This document shows, piece by piece, positions 33,223 through 44,394 of a stretch of DNA of 64,000 bases (within the stretch, counting starts at the first letter, position 1; each line of letters opens with the position of its first letter). Under the pieces are notes generated by a model, which did no database searches, was not told where the DNA came from, and saw only the letters and a list, made by a program, of their open reading frames with translations. The stretch comes from Carposina sasakii (Eukaryota > Arthropoda > Insecta > Lepidoptera > Carposinidae), in assembly GCA_014607495.2 (NCBI GenBank), contig CP053162.1, positions 2,922,469-2,986,468 of the forward strand, in the 5' to 3' direction. Made by a program: the position numbers and the translations under genes.

Positions 33223-33857
33223 ATAATAAATGTTAGAATATGCTGGTAAAAACTCGCAAACTACATACAATCGCAATAAAAATGTAATCGGAAAGCAATG
33301 TAATGCAAACCGCGGGAATTTCACGTAACTCGGATTTGTGGTAGAGGCCAAGAGCTGCCCCTTGATTTAATATTCAGTAATCTAATTAACTAAAATTGCG
33401 TACTCCGCCGCGATATAGACTGTGTTATATTTTCATTGTTACTTCATTTTGTTTCAATATAGGAGAAGGAATTATTTCGTTTTTAAAATCACGAAAACTG
33501 TATTTATTCTTTTTATTTGAGCAGATTTTTCCAATGGTTAGATAGCCTATCTATAGGTTTCCCCATAATGTATATAAATTAATTAATTACAAAGTAGGGC
33601 TTGTTTTCATAAATATATTTTTCTTTTGGAGCCCAGAATTTCTTCTGAAGAAATGTTAGTTTTTCCGAAATAGGATGTTTAATGACGTAGACGTCGCGTA
33701 CTTTATTTAACGTCATTATAGGGAAATACAGCCTGTACAGTACACTGAATGGAGCTTTTTTACTTAGTGTTGAATAGAAAATCTTCCACGGATCTTTTTT
33801 CGTGATTTGGCAGTCCTGGTCACCTTCTATGCTGCTGTGGGAGTGAAAAAAAAACGA
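33223..33857. other. Non-coding stretch
   Basis: No gene or repeat is recognised. A small TAATGACGT/ACGTCATTA inverted motif lies near 33680-33718. Confidence 0.4.
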
Positions 33858-34092
33858 ATAATACTACAGCTGCTTCTCTTTCCGGGCATACTGTACAAGT
33901 CAGTAGAGGGACAAGAGGGTCTTGGAGTTTTGTAGACGATGGGCTGACTATCACTACTAACTCACTATAACCTGTCACTACTAACCGAACATGTACATCT
34001 CAACTGTGCCTTCAAAATAGGTCAGAAGTGGCACCATGTGGTTCTATCGGCTCTGCCTACCCTGTAAGGGATAAAGGCGTGATTGTATGTAT
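33858..34092 (+). repeat. R230 repeat, full length
   Basis: Starts AATACTACAGCTGCTTCTCT and passes TACTGTACAAGTCAGTAGA, GGGACAAGAGGGTCTTGGAG and AGAAGTGGCACCATGTGG to AAAGGCGTGATTGTATGTAT. It shares all blocks with 50365-50590 and, inverted, 52263-52500. Confidence 0.7.
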
Positions 34093-34123
34093 GTATGTAA
34101 TTAAAAGTGTTCATATTACTATG

Positions 34124-34472
34124 CTAGTGGACGCCCGCGACTCCGTCCGCGTGGACTACAGAAAAAAAATCAAAATATAGAAATTATCCAGGATAAAAAC
34201 ATTTTCCCGGGATAAAAAGTAGCCTATATGTTAAGTGGGACCTGTCACAATATATTCTTGAAAACTGCATCGAAATCGGTTCAGCCGTTTCTGAGATTAG
34301 CGTGCACAAACGCACAGACAAACCGACAAACAGACAAACCGACAAACAGACAAAAATTCAAAAATCATTGTTTTGGGTTCTATTGCACTGATAAAGGTAT
34401 TCTATAATGTTTTTTCTTATATATCTTCCATGTACAGACAGCGATCCGTTACATTTTTATTATATGTATAGA
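34124..34472 (-). mobile_element. HEL-1 Helitron-like element, intact
   Basis: 3' end (minus) GCGGACGGAGTCGCGGGCGT, CCACTAG before T. 5' end TCTATACATATAATAAAAAT after A. It carries a short tandem of a CAAACAGACAAACCGA-type motif, longer here than in the other copies. Confidence 0.85.
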
Positions 34473-36042
34473 TGAAATAGAAGTAAACTGTTATTTCTTA
34501 CAATGTTCCCAAATAACATCGCATCTTTACGTCCTTGATGCATAAAAAGCACTAATTATGTTCGTAAGTAAATAATGAAAAACAAACAAATCCGTGGTCT
34601 CGAACGTAAACTTTAAATTGTTCGACACGTACTTTCAATTTATCGCGCTGCTGCTTATTTTTAGTTCTCCAGCAACATGCAAACAGCTCAGCCATATTAA
34701 ACCTTATGCCAATCGTATAGCATTCATTTCACTTTATTATCGAATTCCTAGATGTTGCAGTGTGTACGTCATTTTCAATCTGGTTAAATTGCAAAGTTCC
34801 AGTTTAGAGGCAGCTGGAAAAGCAATTTCGTTCAGGAATAGGCCATTATTTTTCCTTCTAGAAAAGAAAATAATAATCACTATACGTAATCCTAATAGAG
34901 TAACAAATTGGTGTTCAAGAACAAAAAATCTTTTTACAATTGGCTACATTAAATAAAATTAATTCGTGGTAATATCAATTTAGGTTTCACAACTACAGTG
35001 GGATCTCAATAAAAATGCGCGGCCGCAACGCTTTGCTGCAAAAAGGCGACTACAAAGTTCATACTCGTAGTTGACTGGTTGTCCCGCAGACCTAGAAATG
35101 CCTCTTACTATAGTTTACCTATATATGTTTTTTGTTGTACTCTGTTTGTAATACTTTAATGTATTTTACGTATGTTTGTAAGACTGTAGGTATAGATTGT
35201 CGAAAGGAACATTTAAGAGATTAGCTCACTTTGGTACATCCATCTTGAAATATAAACGAAAATCTTTTTTTTCTAATATCATGATCCGAAATTTAATCTT
35301 ATATTTCTTTAGGTACATAAACGCGATGAAGATTAATGGCGTGAGCTTAAGTATTTGTAAAATTACATGATATCTCACATGGTTTCGATACAAAAAATAT
35401 GTGAAATAACATTTAAAATTTATGAGGTGAAAACGAAGTGTGATCCATTTACCGCCGGCGAAGTAAAATCTTCTTGCAAAAAAAAAATATTGAATTATTA
35501 CTTTCCCCGAAAATCAGGAATGTTCATAGAATTTTGAAAGATAAATATGTGATTTCCAGTCTCAATTTTTGTGAATAAATACTGGGATATGGGTGAATTT
35601 CAACAACCTCGATTTTTGACTAATTACGCTGGCGAAATTTTATATCCATTTTCTATTACTTTTTTGTATTCGAATTAATAGCTAAAAATATATAATATTC
35701 AGTCATATGGTACACATTTTTAAAAACGTATTATTTCTTGAGATATCTGCATTTAAAAATTTCAATCGCCACCGATATTATTATCAAACCACCGAAATTG
35801 TTAATCTCTCCACTGAAATTTATTACAACCAGCGGAATTATAAATACAGGAGAACATCATACGAATTACCTATTTATTTATTCTATAAGAATATGAAAAC
35901 TTTAGATTTTTCGTTTATTAGTTGGTAATAATGTTTATCATCATGATTATAGCTTAGAAACTATGATAACAAATTTAAGGAACACGTTAACAGTTAGAGA
36001 AATATTTTATTACATACTTTAAAATGCTTCCTAGTGACTTTT
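34473..36042. other. Non-coding stretch with a CG-A core fragment
   Basis: At 35515-35575 (AATCAGGAATGTTCATAGAA, TATGTGATTTCCAGTCTC) lies an internal CG-A fragment without ends. The 120-codon open frame at 34594-34956 starts at GTG and has no recognisable domain. Confidence 0.4.
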
Positions 36043-36135
36043 TTCTTAGCATAAAACGTAGTGGGCATGGTATCTCCTATAAGATCTCGCAGTTCTAACT
36101 ACACCATTTTAGGAACCTAGCCGTATTTATTTATA
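36043..36135 (-). repeat. R200 repeat, 5' half
   Basis: Minus-strand ATACGGCTAGGTTCCTAAAA, TGGTGTAGTTAGAACTGCGA and GAGATACCATGCCCAC. A diverged copy. Confidence 0.55.
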
Positions 36136-37154
36136 TGTACGTAAAAATCTTCGAAAACCAGAAATAAGGATCATTTCTTTTCACATTTTAAAGTGCACCT
36201 CGTTAGCTACCTTTATATATAAGGAACACCCCATCCGGAAATTCACAGTGTCGGAGATATGACGTTTTATTATTATTTTTTTAAATCTCCATTTAGATGA
36301 GTAGAATGGCATATAAGAAATGAATCACATTTTATAATAATAATAATAATAATTCTTTATTGTACACACAAAAAAAAAATTTTTGGTACATGGGCGAACT
36401 TAATGCTATATAGCATTTTCTACCAGTTAACCCAATTACTGGAGAAAAGCTTAGGGCTTTTATACTTTGACCTCCCAAAAATCTATCAACATGGAATGGT
36501 CAAGCAAAATTTGTTAAATGTTTTTGCCAATTAAGCCCCTACTCTTTCAAAATAATATACTGCGTCATGCGTACCCTTTATCAAACTAAATTCCTTATTT
36601 AATAAGCTACTCAAAAAGGTGTAATTTATTATGAGAAAGCTTACTAGCAGCTGACCAATATAGGTTTCAAAAAATACATTCCGTGGCGCTACAGCCTATA
36701 GCAGTGTTATATTGAGGCAAGTAGAATGTAGAACTCTTCTGTTATCATCAGGCGTACTTGTTCAAGCTACTCGGGTTTATCGCAAAGTTACTCGGGTTTA
36801 TAGTAGCAATTTTGGGTGGTTTCCTTGAGTTTGAACCGAAGGCCAAGTCATAATCAATATCACAAAACGTGGGATTGAAGTAGATAATAATTATATGCAT
36901 GAGTACACCTACTAGGCCAGTAGAACATTCTATATATAGATATTTTTTCTGAGAACAGTCAGGACTCAGAAAAATATTACATTCTTATTGGTCAGCTATT
37001 AATATTGAGAGATGAATCTTAAGTGCCTGGAAGAACTTAGTTCATTTAGGAACGGTTCCCTTCCTATGATCTTATAACGTCTACTTGTCGATATGTGTGC
37101 TTATGCTGTCTATCGATTGACCTACAGTGCTCAGACTGCATCAGGAACACCATT
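36136..37154. other. Non-coding stretch with (AAT)n
   Basis: An (ATA)n/(TAA)n run at about 36335-36352, followed by TTCTTTATTGTACACAC, looks like the inverted tail of a retroelement 3' end. No gene is recognised. Confidence 0.45.
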
Positions 37155-37340
37155 AGGTATGCTAATCGCCTACCAAAAAGGAACTGGACAGTAAAAGTGC
37201 CGGCCATGTTAGTCGTTTAGACACCGAAAGATAGACGAACAGTGCAACTAGCTGGATGCTACAGAGCGGCTGCCTGGGGTAGGAGTAAGACGAGATGGAG
37301 GTGGCGGTATGACCTCGATTCGAGTTGAACTGCATCATGA
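37155..37340 (+). pseudogene. Decayed LINE polymerase C-terminus
   Basis: One frame reads GRSKTRWRWRYDLDSS, matching the basic-Trp-DDL pattern of the C-terminal segment of lepidopteran LINE ORF2. Stops and frameshifts lie on both sides (KRNWTVKVPAMLVV then a stop). Strongly degraded. Confidence 0.45.
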
Positions 37341-38929
37341 AAAGGCCTTTGGATAGCAGTAAGATTCCTATGCTATAATATATATATATATTATAATGTC
37401 AGTTCATCACCTTTGTATTTTTTAAATTTGACTACAAACTTAGGTTACTTGTTAAAAAAGGTTGTCGCGCCATAGGATAGCACTTTTAAAATTCTTATTA
37501 GTCAGCTGTTGGTAAGCTTTTTCATAATTATACCTTTTGAATTTAGTTTAATTAAGTGTGCGAATTACGTGAAATCATTATTTTGAATGAATAGGAAAGA
37601 ATCAGGAAAAAAAATTATAAACCTTTTGGTAATTGTACTTTGACAATGCCAAGTTGATGTCTGTTGTTTTGTCTCCAATTATTATTTATTTATCTAGTTG
37701 AATTACTGAAATATACACGTATTTTAGTTTTTTATGCATTTCCATTTAATAATAAGGTGATTTTAAAAACATTACAAAATGGGGCATAACCCTGAAGCCG
37801 TAATTTTTTTAATGGGTCTTCCTACCCATGAAGGTAGAAAATGGACTGTACTTTTACATCTCAATAGAAATAATACCCGTTTTCCAGTCATCCTGTATAC
37901 AAAAAGACAAAATATCAATTACGGTGACATTATTATATTACGGTGGCCCTCTTTTTTGCCACCGGAGCCACTGGAGTTGCGACACCGTACTTAGAATTAA
38001 GTAATAAATTTCAAATTATAACGGACACTATTATTTTAATTGTAATAATTCATTTGCAATTACGTCGATACATCTAATCTTTAATCATCTGTAAAATTTC
38101 TTTTTAAACAGCCTTTTAGTTTTTTAAATACACATGACACCGTTATATGATAAATTTGTATTCCTGCGCCACCGCAGGTTATACTTACGTTTTTGGCGGG
38201 AAAACTGTTCAGTGTATCAAACATCCTTGTACTTGGTATACGATGGCTTGACAGAGCAGTGCGAGGAAAGATAGCTTAGCATCTATCTCATTCATTATGA
38301 TGAAATAGTGTAATGTTCAAAATGCGCCAGCGTTATTGACTTTTTCTGCGGGACATTTTTAAAAAGCTGTTACAGGTACTACCGGGTTAAGTTAAATTAC
38401 TGCTCATGGTGTAAATAATAGTGTCATTTAATGTATTTTTAAAATATGTATGTATTGTGTTAAATTAATTCACCCGAAAATTTAAATAGCCAAATTTATT
38501 TTTGCAAATGAAGTGGGGACATAGCACCGCAATTAGATTTAGAGCCTTTGATAATTTTTTTAATGCGTAAACAAATAGATTTTGGTCTTAAGTTTTAAAC
38601 GTTAGTCTAGATCACTGTCTGAACTTAATGAAAAAAAATTAATAAATGTGCATTTTGCACTTTCCACTACGATTTTCATCCACGCCGCGCTAAAAACGTA
38701 CCTGGGAAATTCACCCATATCTTTATGGCATTTCACTTAAAACCTTATAATACCTATTTAGAATTGCACGGAGGCGTTTCCTATTGGATTACCCATCCTA
38801 TTTGTGCCCGAAAAGCGGCGGTAGGCTAACTGGTGAAAAGTGGGTGTGTAATATACGTAATCCTAATAGTATAGATAGATAACCTTCTTGGGGGATAATG
38901 GGCGTGACTGTAGTAAGTATGTTTTGTTT
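37341..38929. other. Non-coding stretch
   Basis: A (TA)n palindrome at about 37377-37396 and a small CCTGCG/CGCAGG hairpin near 38163-38178. The 71-codon frame at 37779-37994 begins with ATG but has no recognisable domain. Confidence 0.4.
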
Positions 38930-38930
38930 T

Positions 38931-38960
38931 CGCTTAAGATTCCCCATTTGTTACACCCTG
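38931..38960. mobile_element. CG-A MITE, right-end fragment
   Basis: CGCTTAAGATTCCCCATTTG, TTACACCCTG then TA. Only the terminal repeat remains. Confidence 0.55.
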
Positions 38961-39303
38961 TATATAAAAAACACTTTTAAAAGAATCTATGTTGATACTC
39001 CTATGAATTATGTATAAATGTATTTACTTAGGTCGTAATTTATTTAGGTACTGTAGACAAGAACGAAATTCACTTTGATTTAAAATGGCGCATAATTTTA
39101 GCCCTTTCACAGACGTTAGTTAAAAGTCTTTAGGTATGGTGCATCCGTTGAACAAGCTCTGAACTTCAGAACCTAAATCAGAGAGTATTATGTAAAATGT
39201 GAATTGTAACTAGAAAGCTGAGCGAAATCGAAATTTCTGAAAACTGATTCAAACTGTAGGTAACTACCGAAGTTCTCCTTCTAAACATTAGCCTTATTAT
39301 GTA

Positions 39304-39333
39304 CTAGGGAAGCCCGTGACTTCGCTTCCCTAG
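39304..39333. repeat. Helitron-type terminal hairpin
   Basis: CTAGGGAAGC and GCTTCCCTAG form a perfect 10-bp stem around a 10-base loop. The CTAG tip and the AAGCCCGTGACTTCGCTTCC context resemble the 3' end of a decayed minus-strand Helitron. Confidence 0.4.
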
Positions 39334-39439
39334 AGTCCCCTTAATTTCCGCTCTAGTGGCAATTTCTGAAAATCCTTTGTTATTGTTATTGTATGCCTAT
39401 GTAGGTACGTCATACAAAGACGTCCCCTATGGTTCAGGT

Positions 39440-39770
39440 CCGTGAAATCAGCGGTGTAGGGTAAGCGTGGATTCTCAGTCATTCAGAATAAAAGATTTGA
39501 AGGAGATAGGTCTGGGCGTTCGTGGTCCATTATTAACTAACAACGTTAAACACTCGGAACGCGGTGAAGTCGGGCAGAGGTTTTACAACAGTACCGTACA
39601 GCTCAACGATCAATTCAAAAGTGACCGTCCGTTATCCAACCATAATGTTGCCCGCCTCGTAGTGTTGCTATCCCCAAAGTGTTGCCAACCTCTGCTCCGA
39701 ATACACCCAAGTCGAACCGGACTTGACGTTCCGATCTGCGACAGATTTTTATTTATTGATAGCTAAACAT
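39440..39770. other. GC-richer block with a 99-codon open frame
   Basis: The block is richer in CpG than its surroundings. The plus-strand frame 39467-39766 has no recognisable domain, and the codons do not stand out. It could be an old retroelement piece or the unique flank of a gene. The minus strand contains TTGGCAACACTTTGGGGAT-type sequence, sometimes seen near insect promoters. Nothing decides between these. Confidence 0.25.
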
Positions 39771-39820
39771 GACTGCCCCATTTTGAGAACACAGCCGTGA
39801 TATGTATGTATGTAACTACA

Positions 39821-39975
39821 TATCGATGATGAAGTGACAATACCTCCTAACATTTTTTTAACAAGTCGTTTTTTTAATGCCATATACTTATTATTGAATT
39901 ATAAGTATATTGCATTAAAAAATCGATTTGTTAAAAAAATGTTAGTTAGGAGGTATTGTCACTTCACCGTCGATA
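39821..39975. repeat. 155-bp near-perfect palindrome (fold-back element)
   Basis: The left arm 39821-39891 and right arm 39901-39975 are complementary apart from a few mismatches and one 4-base gap, around a 9-base loop. The outer part is TATCGATGATGAAGTGACAA and its complement. It could be a fold-back MITE or a hairpin-RNA source. No flanking duplication is evident. Confidence 0.75.
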
Positions 39976-39977
39976 TC

Positions 39978-41155
39978 TATATAGATAAATAACTTTAAAC
40001 GATAATCTCGTAAGAACAATATAATTCCTCCAGGGTTAAAAAGGCATGATACTGAATAATCAACTTTGAACGCGTACACAATTCAGTTGTTTACCTACAT
40101 AGACAATTATTTATTTTGCATATATGTTGATCATAGGTCAGCTTTACCCCGGTTCATAGTTACCTTTACCCCGCTAATGTAAACAATGTCCGTTTGTGAA
40201 ATGGGATATCAAAATAATTACCTTCGCATTACCCTTGTGCAGGGTGCATGTCCGTAAGCTTAACATGACAAATGCGAGTCCACGACCCGGCGAAGTGGGT
40301 CAAACGCAGTCATTGTCTGCTGGAAGCGACTAATAAGGTGCATACAACCTGCCTGTGTTAGATACTATAGCTACGCTTAGGGATAAAAAAATCGATTTTC
40401 CAAACGATTCGAATCGTAATCCGATGAATCGATTGACGGCTAAATCGAGGCGTTTTACGTCAATACTTCAAGGAATTAAATATAATGGAATAATATAATT
40501 TATAATTTAATAAATAGAATAAGTATTTGTATCTCTTATAGCAAAGTATGTATGACTAAACGTTAAGCTTAACAACCTGTAACATAATAACTCATATTTT
40601 GTGCAAATAAATGAATTGATTGATTGATTGAGTACAACGCTGAATAACAATCATTTTTATACCAAATAGCTAAGAAGAAATAAGAAATTTCACGGTTATT
40701 TTGAAAATATAAGTACCAAAACAAAACAATCTGATGGTGATTTTCAAGGGTAAATATCAAGTCATTACTCCATAAGTATTTAAAAAATTTATCTTTTGGC
40801 CCTGAAAAATCGAGTTTTCATACCCGATAAGTACCTACCTATACTCTATTCCAGAAAACTTGTTACTTGCCACGGGCCTTTAGTAAAACCCAGTTTAAAA
40901 ATACGTGTGTAAAGGAAATCCTTCCATCGCTTATAGTTCAGTGTTAGCCTGCAGGCAGATACGATTTAGTTTATGAGTTACAGGTGTTTGTGGCTGTGGT
41001 GTGATACATCCACTGTGCTGGACCTCAGTGTGTGTGTAGTATGACGTAGGTTGCGTGGCCGAAATTTCTTTGTTAGTTTCAAAAAGGCAGCTTGCGTAAA
41101 ATTGTTACAGATTCTGCAAAAATATACATATAGGTATATACATTTATACCTTATA
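39978..41155. other. Non-coding stretch
   Basis: A LINE- or SINE-like tail at about 40595-40632 (GCAAATAAATGAATTGATTG repeats). No gene is recognised. Confidence 0.45.
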
Positions 41156-41518
41156 CTGGTGGACGCCCGCGACTACGTCCGCGTGGACTGCTGAAAAAAC
41201 AAAATGTCGACATTATCCGGGATAAAAAGTAGCCTATATGTTAAGTGGTCACCCACCCGATGGTCAGATGATGTCCGAAGGGTTGTTGGACAGGAGTGGA
41301 TGAGGATGGCCCAGGACAGAGGACAGTGGCATAGGGAAGAGGAGGCCTTTACTGAGCAGTGGATGTAGGAGGCTGTATAGATACGAGTAGAATATATGTT
41401 AAATGGGACCTGTCACACATACAATATATTCCTGAAAACTGCATCGAAATCGGTCTAGCTGTTTCTGAGATTAGTGTGCACAAATATCGATCCGTTACAA
41501 TTTTATTATACGTATAGT
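41156..41518 (-). mobile_element. HEL-1 Helitron-like element, split by a LINE fragment
   Basis: 3' end (minus) GCGGACGTAGTCGCGGGCGT, CCACCAG before T, so CTAG is changed to CCAG. The HEL-1 body is interrupted at 41249-41392 and has an additional deletion before ATCGATCCGTTACAATTTTA. Confidence 0.75.
41249..41392 (+). pseudogene. 5'-truncated LINE insertion with 14-bp target duplication
   Basis: A 144-bp piece whose first frame reads SPTRWSDDVRRVVGQEW then MRMAQDRGQWHREEEAF, ending in TAG (41366-41368). This is the C-terminus of a lepidopteran non-LTR retrotransposon polymerase. TATATGTTAARTGG is present on both sides (41235-41248 and 41393-41406) and only once in uninterrupted HEL-1 copies. 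Target-primed insertion is therefore clear. The reading frame is intact to its stop. Confidence 0.88.
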
Positions 41519-41589
41519 TTATTATACGTAAGGTTTATCCAATATTAGTGATGGCAAAATGGCAATGGCAAAAATGGGAAATCGATCCG

Positions 41590-41655
41590 TGTGGCGTGCT
41601 TTGGGGGAGGACTACGTCCAGCAGTGGACTGCAATAGGCTGAAGAAGAAGAAGAA
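41590..41655 (+). repeat. LINE 3' tail fragment
   Basis: GTGGCGTGCTTTGGGGGAGG, ACTACGTCCAGCAGTGGACT, GCAATAGGCTGAAGAAGAAG. Same tail as at 4958 but with an (AAG)n run. Confidence 0.75.
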
Positions 41656-41974
41656 TATCACATATAACTAACTAGACAAGTCACTTATTCATACTAATAC
41701 TAAACTTAATCAAAATATCTGAATGTAACTAATAACTGTCATAGTCTCAGTCGTGTAACAGAAATAACATAATATAGTTCAAATCAAATCAAATCAAATA
41801 CGTTTATCTGTGGATCACAGGTAAAAAAAATGGTCTTAAATTATTTTAACTAACACTTATTGTGATTCACAGATCAACAAAAAATACCGTAACTCTTACA
41901 TTCTGATTTACAAAATGATAATAATTATGAACTCAAAAAGCGGGTGGGGCTGTGTCGGGGCACACGGCCGTTGG

Positions 41975-42726
41975 TTTTAACGTGAAACGTCTATGTTAGC
42001 GAATCGCTTTTAAAGTAAAAGATTGAAATGAAAACAAGATGGACGCTGTTTTAAGTATTTTAATAAAAAAAGAACAGGTACGTAATAGAAACATAAAATA
42101 CATAGCAAATGTTTATATATTTATTGTCACTTTCTGGTTATTTTAAATAGCAGCCGCCCACGACTTCGTCCGCGTGAGGGGACGTTGTACCCGTGCGAAG
42201 CCGGGCAGGTTGTTGTATAGACTGTAGCCTTCCTTGGTAAATGGGCTATCTAACACTGAAAGAATTTTTCAAATCAGACCAGTAGTTCCTGAGATTAGCG
42301 CGTTCAAACAAACAAACAAACAAACAAACTCTTCAGCTTTATAATATTAGTATAGATATAAATACTGTCCAAATTACACTTATTTTTGTATAAATCAATC
42401 GGTTCAAATAAACTTGACAAACACACGAAAGAATCACCACGCTATAGAGTCACGAGTTACACTGAATAGAAACAAGCGCGAGCGCCGGTTTCGCACAGTT
42501 ATCGCAGTATCCCTCCCCCGCCCCCCCGCTTGACCCCGACACGAACTCAATGTCATAACAGCGAGCTGACTATATAAGTGAAATATTGACACCACATTTT
42601 TGTTTCTAAGACCAATAGTTTTTTAATTATTAAGGTACGATGATATAGACCTTTTCGTTACGGTCCAGTTTTTAAACCTGGTACCCGTATGTGTCGGCGC
42701 GATTTTAAAGACGTTTCACGTCAAAA
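41975..42726. mobile_element. Possible 752-bp DNA transposon with 18-bp TIRs
   Basis: TTTTAACGTGAAACGTCT at the left and AGACGTTTCACGTCAAAA at the right are inverted repeats with one mismatch in 18. Between them lie a nested Helitron (42148-42356) and a GC-rich patch (CCCTCCCCCGCCCCCCCGC). No transposase is seen and no clear target duplication, so the call depends on the TIRs alone. Confidence 0.45.
42148..42356 (-). mobile_element. Helitron-like element with (GTTT)n
   Basis: On the minus strand it starts TCTATACTAATATTATAAAG after A, then (GTTT)n and GCGCTAATCTCAGGAACTAC, and ends CACGCGGACGAAGTCGTGGG. The terminal CTAG is decayed. Its 5' end matches that of the helicase-carrying Helitron at 16359. 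Confidence 0.7.
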
Positions 42727-43194
42727 TTAAGAATGTACCCTTATCTTCATTTCCCTTTTGTTACTGCGGAAATTAACTCCTAAGGGCTGAAAAGGAAACT
42801 CCTGACTGCCTGAAAGTAAAACTAAAGCTGAGTTCATATCTATGTAAAACCAGATTATCCACGTAAGGTATTGTTTAAAGGATATCTCAAAATTGCATGA
42901 AAAGGCTAATATCACAAACATAGGCTATGATTAGTTTTTAATTTTTAATTTAGACATATTAACAGTTAAATGATAGTACTAAGCTTCTATTGGCACACTA
43001 ACTGATGGACATAAAATCTGATCACATATTACTTTTGAGAGTATTAAAAAAAATCTGTAATGTAGCCTTAATCAGTCCACTTGTACATGATTGTGTCTTT
43101 CACTTTTTCATGTTTCTGAACAAGACAGCACAAAGAAAAGTCCTCTCTCTTACATAAGTACCCAACTAATTATAAAAATTGATGTGACTAACCT
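42727..43194. other. Non-coding stretch
   Basis: No gene or repeat is recognised. Confidence 0.45.
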
Positions 43195-43395
43195 GCGGTG
43201 AAAGCTAGGAACGAGTTTGATCCCAGTGACGGGCCACTGAATTTATTTCATGTACAGATTTTAATATACTAAAATTATCACTTAGCTTACCCGTAGAGGT
43301 TTAAGCGTCAGGCAGGCAGCTGGCCACAAAACAAACGGCAAATCCTAGGCTACATGAGTACCTCATAAATAACGGGATAAGGGTAGGAAGATAAT
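43195..43395 (+). mobile_element. SINE-2, partly decayed
   Basis: B-box-like GAGTTTGATCCCAGTGACGG, then GGCCACTGAATTTATTTCAT, AAATTATCACTTAGCTTACC and GTCAGGCAGGCAGCTGGCC. Same body as at 13270. Confidence 0.6.
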
Positions 43396-43634
43396 GTAAT
43401 GATGTGACTATTCTATTCACCTATTTTCATAACAATAATGGATGTAGAATAATTGTGTACGCAGCCTTATCCGGGTGGGCGATTGGGTATAATGGGAAAT
43501 TTTATTATATTAATTACAGACCTGAAAATAAGATTAATTTTGACTCGTTATACCTTTGCCCTGGGATACGTTACATGTACCCGATAGGATATAAAGCTTT
43601 TATTGTTACATACATACAATCAAACATACATAAT

Positions 43635-43750
43635 ATAAACACACGGCTGTGTGTACCCAAAATATGGTAGACGAGTAAGAATAAAAGGATTTCCTTTGCG
43701 ATCCCACAGTTATGGGATCGCAAAGGAAATCCTTTTATTCTTACTCGTAC
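43635..43750 (+). repeat. R200 5' end ending in a 36-bp perfect snap-back palindrome
   Basis: ACACGGCTGTGTGTACCCAA opens an R200 copy. From 43671 to 43706 the sequence is followed, after a 6-base loop, by its exact complement (43713-43748). The core GATCCCACAG is normal R200 sequence, so the palindrome formed inside the repeat, most simply by strand switching during copying. Confidence 0.85.
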
Positions 43751-43857
43751 TGTTCACAAAAACAATTTAGTAACTAAGTACAGGAAAATTCATAAAAAGA
43801 ATTTACGTGTACAAGACGTAATAATCATCACTTCAAAAGACCTGAAATAAAATTAGA

Positions 43858-43893
43858 TTTTTGGTAATCTGAAAAACATCAGATTACCAAAAA
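43858..43893. repeat. 15-bp perfect hairpin
   Basis: TTTTTGGTAATCTGA and TCAGATTACCAAAAA flank a 6-base loop (AAAACA). It resembles neither a MITE end nor a bacterial terminator. It is a plain hairpin of unknown significance. Confidence 0.7.
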
Positions 43894-43950
43894 AGCAAAG
43901 CAATATTTTATATCAGGTTCTTTTTTGTGGCTGATTAAAATTTAAATATA

Positions 43951-44321
43951 CAGGTTCGTTGCCACCCTTAACAAAGGGTACGTACTCTATACATCAAATA
44001 AAGTAAGTTAATGCCAAAAAAAATGCTGGGAAACGATGTTAATTTGTTTGAAAAAAAAATTAATTACTTGATCGGGCGAAATTTATAGTATTCAGTGTTT
44101 GTGTTAATTTTCTTATAGCCAGATTTAAATTATTTTTCGTGAAAAAATCTTGCTACGCGCGTCTATGTGCATTTATGCAGAAAAACGCAGTCTATTTACT
44201 CAACTTTGGACCCTCATATCTTGGGAACCAGAACTTCCTAGGTATGCTTCCATGGAGAAAAATGATCGTGATGATGAGGAGACTCCATAGTTTTCGGGAA
44301 TGTTGACCAAAAATCATCCTG
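43951..44321 (+). mobile_element. CG-B MITE, copy 3
   Basis: TA flanks both ends (43949-43950, 44322-44323). The left terminus is shortened (CAGGTTCGTTGCCACCC, lacking GTGTTTTT). The right end is CCAAAAATCATCCTG. The interior is as in the other copies. Confidence 0.8.
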
Positions 44322-44394
44322 TATAGTTCAATATACAATCTAAGAGTATAAAGTATCGCTTATATAGTTTAGTGTCAATTTTTAGAAAATCCGT

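Noticed and set aside
34594..34956. 120-codon open frame on the plus strand with a hydrophobic N-terminal part
   Set aside because: It starts at GTG rather than ATG, has no recognisable domain, and lies in AT-rich unique sequence without splice or promoter support. A frame of this length is expected by chance in 64 kb.
37779..37994. 71-codon ATG frame
   Set aside because: No domain, no neighbouring exon and no codon-use evidence.
42574..42582. TATA box (CTATATAAG) below a GC-rich patch, as a gene promoter
   Set aside because: No coding exon follows in either direction, and the site lies inside a candidate transposon.
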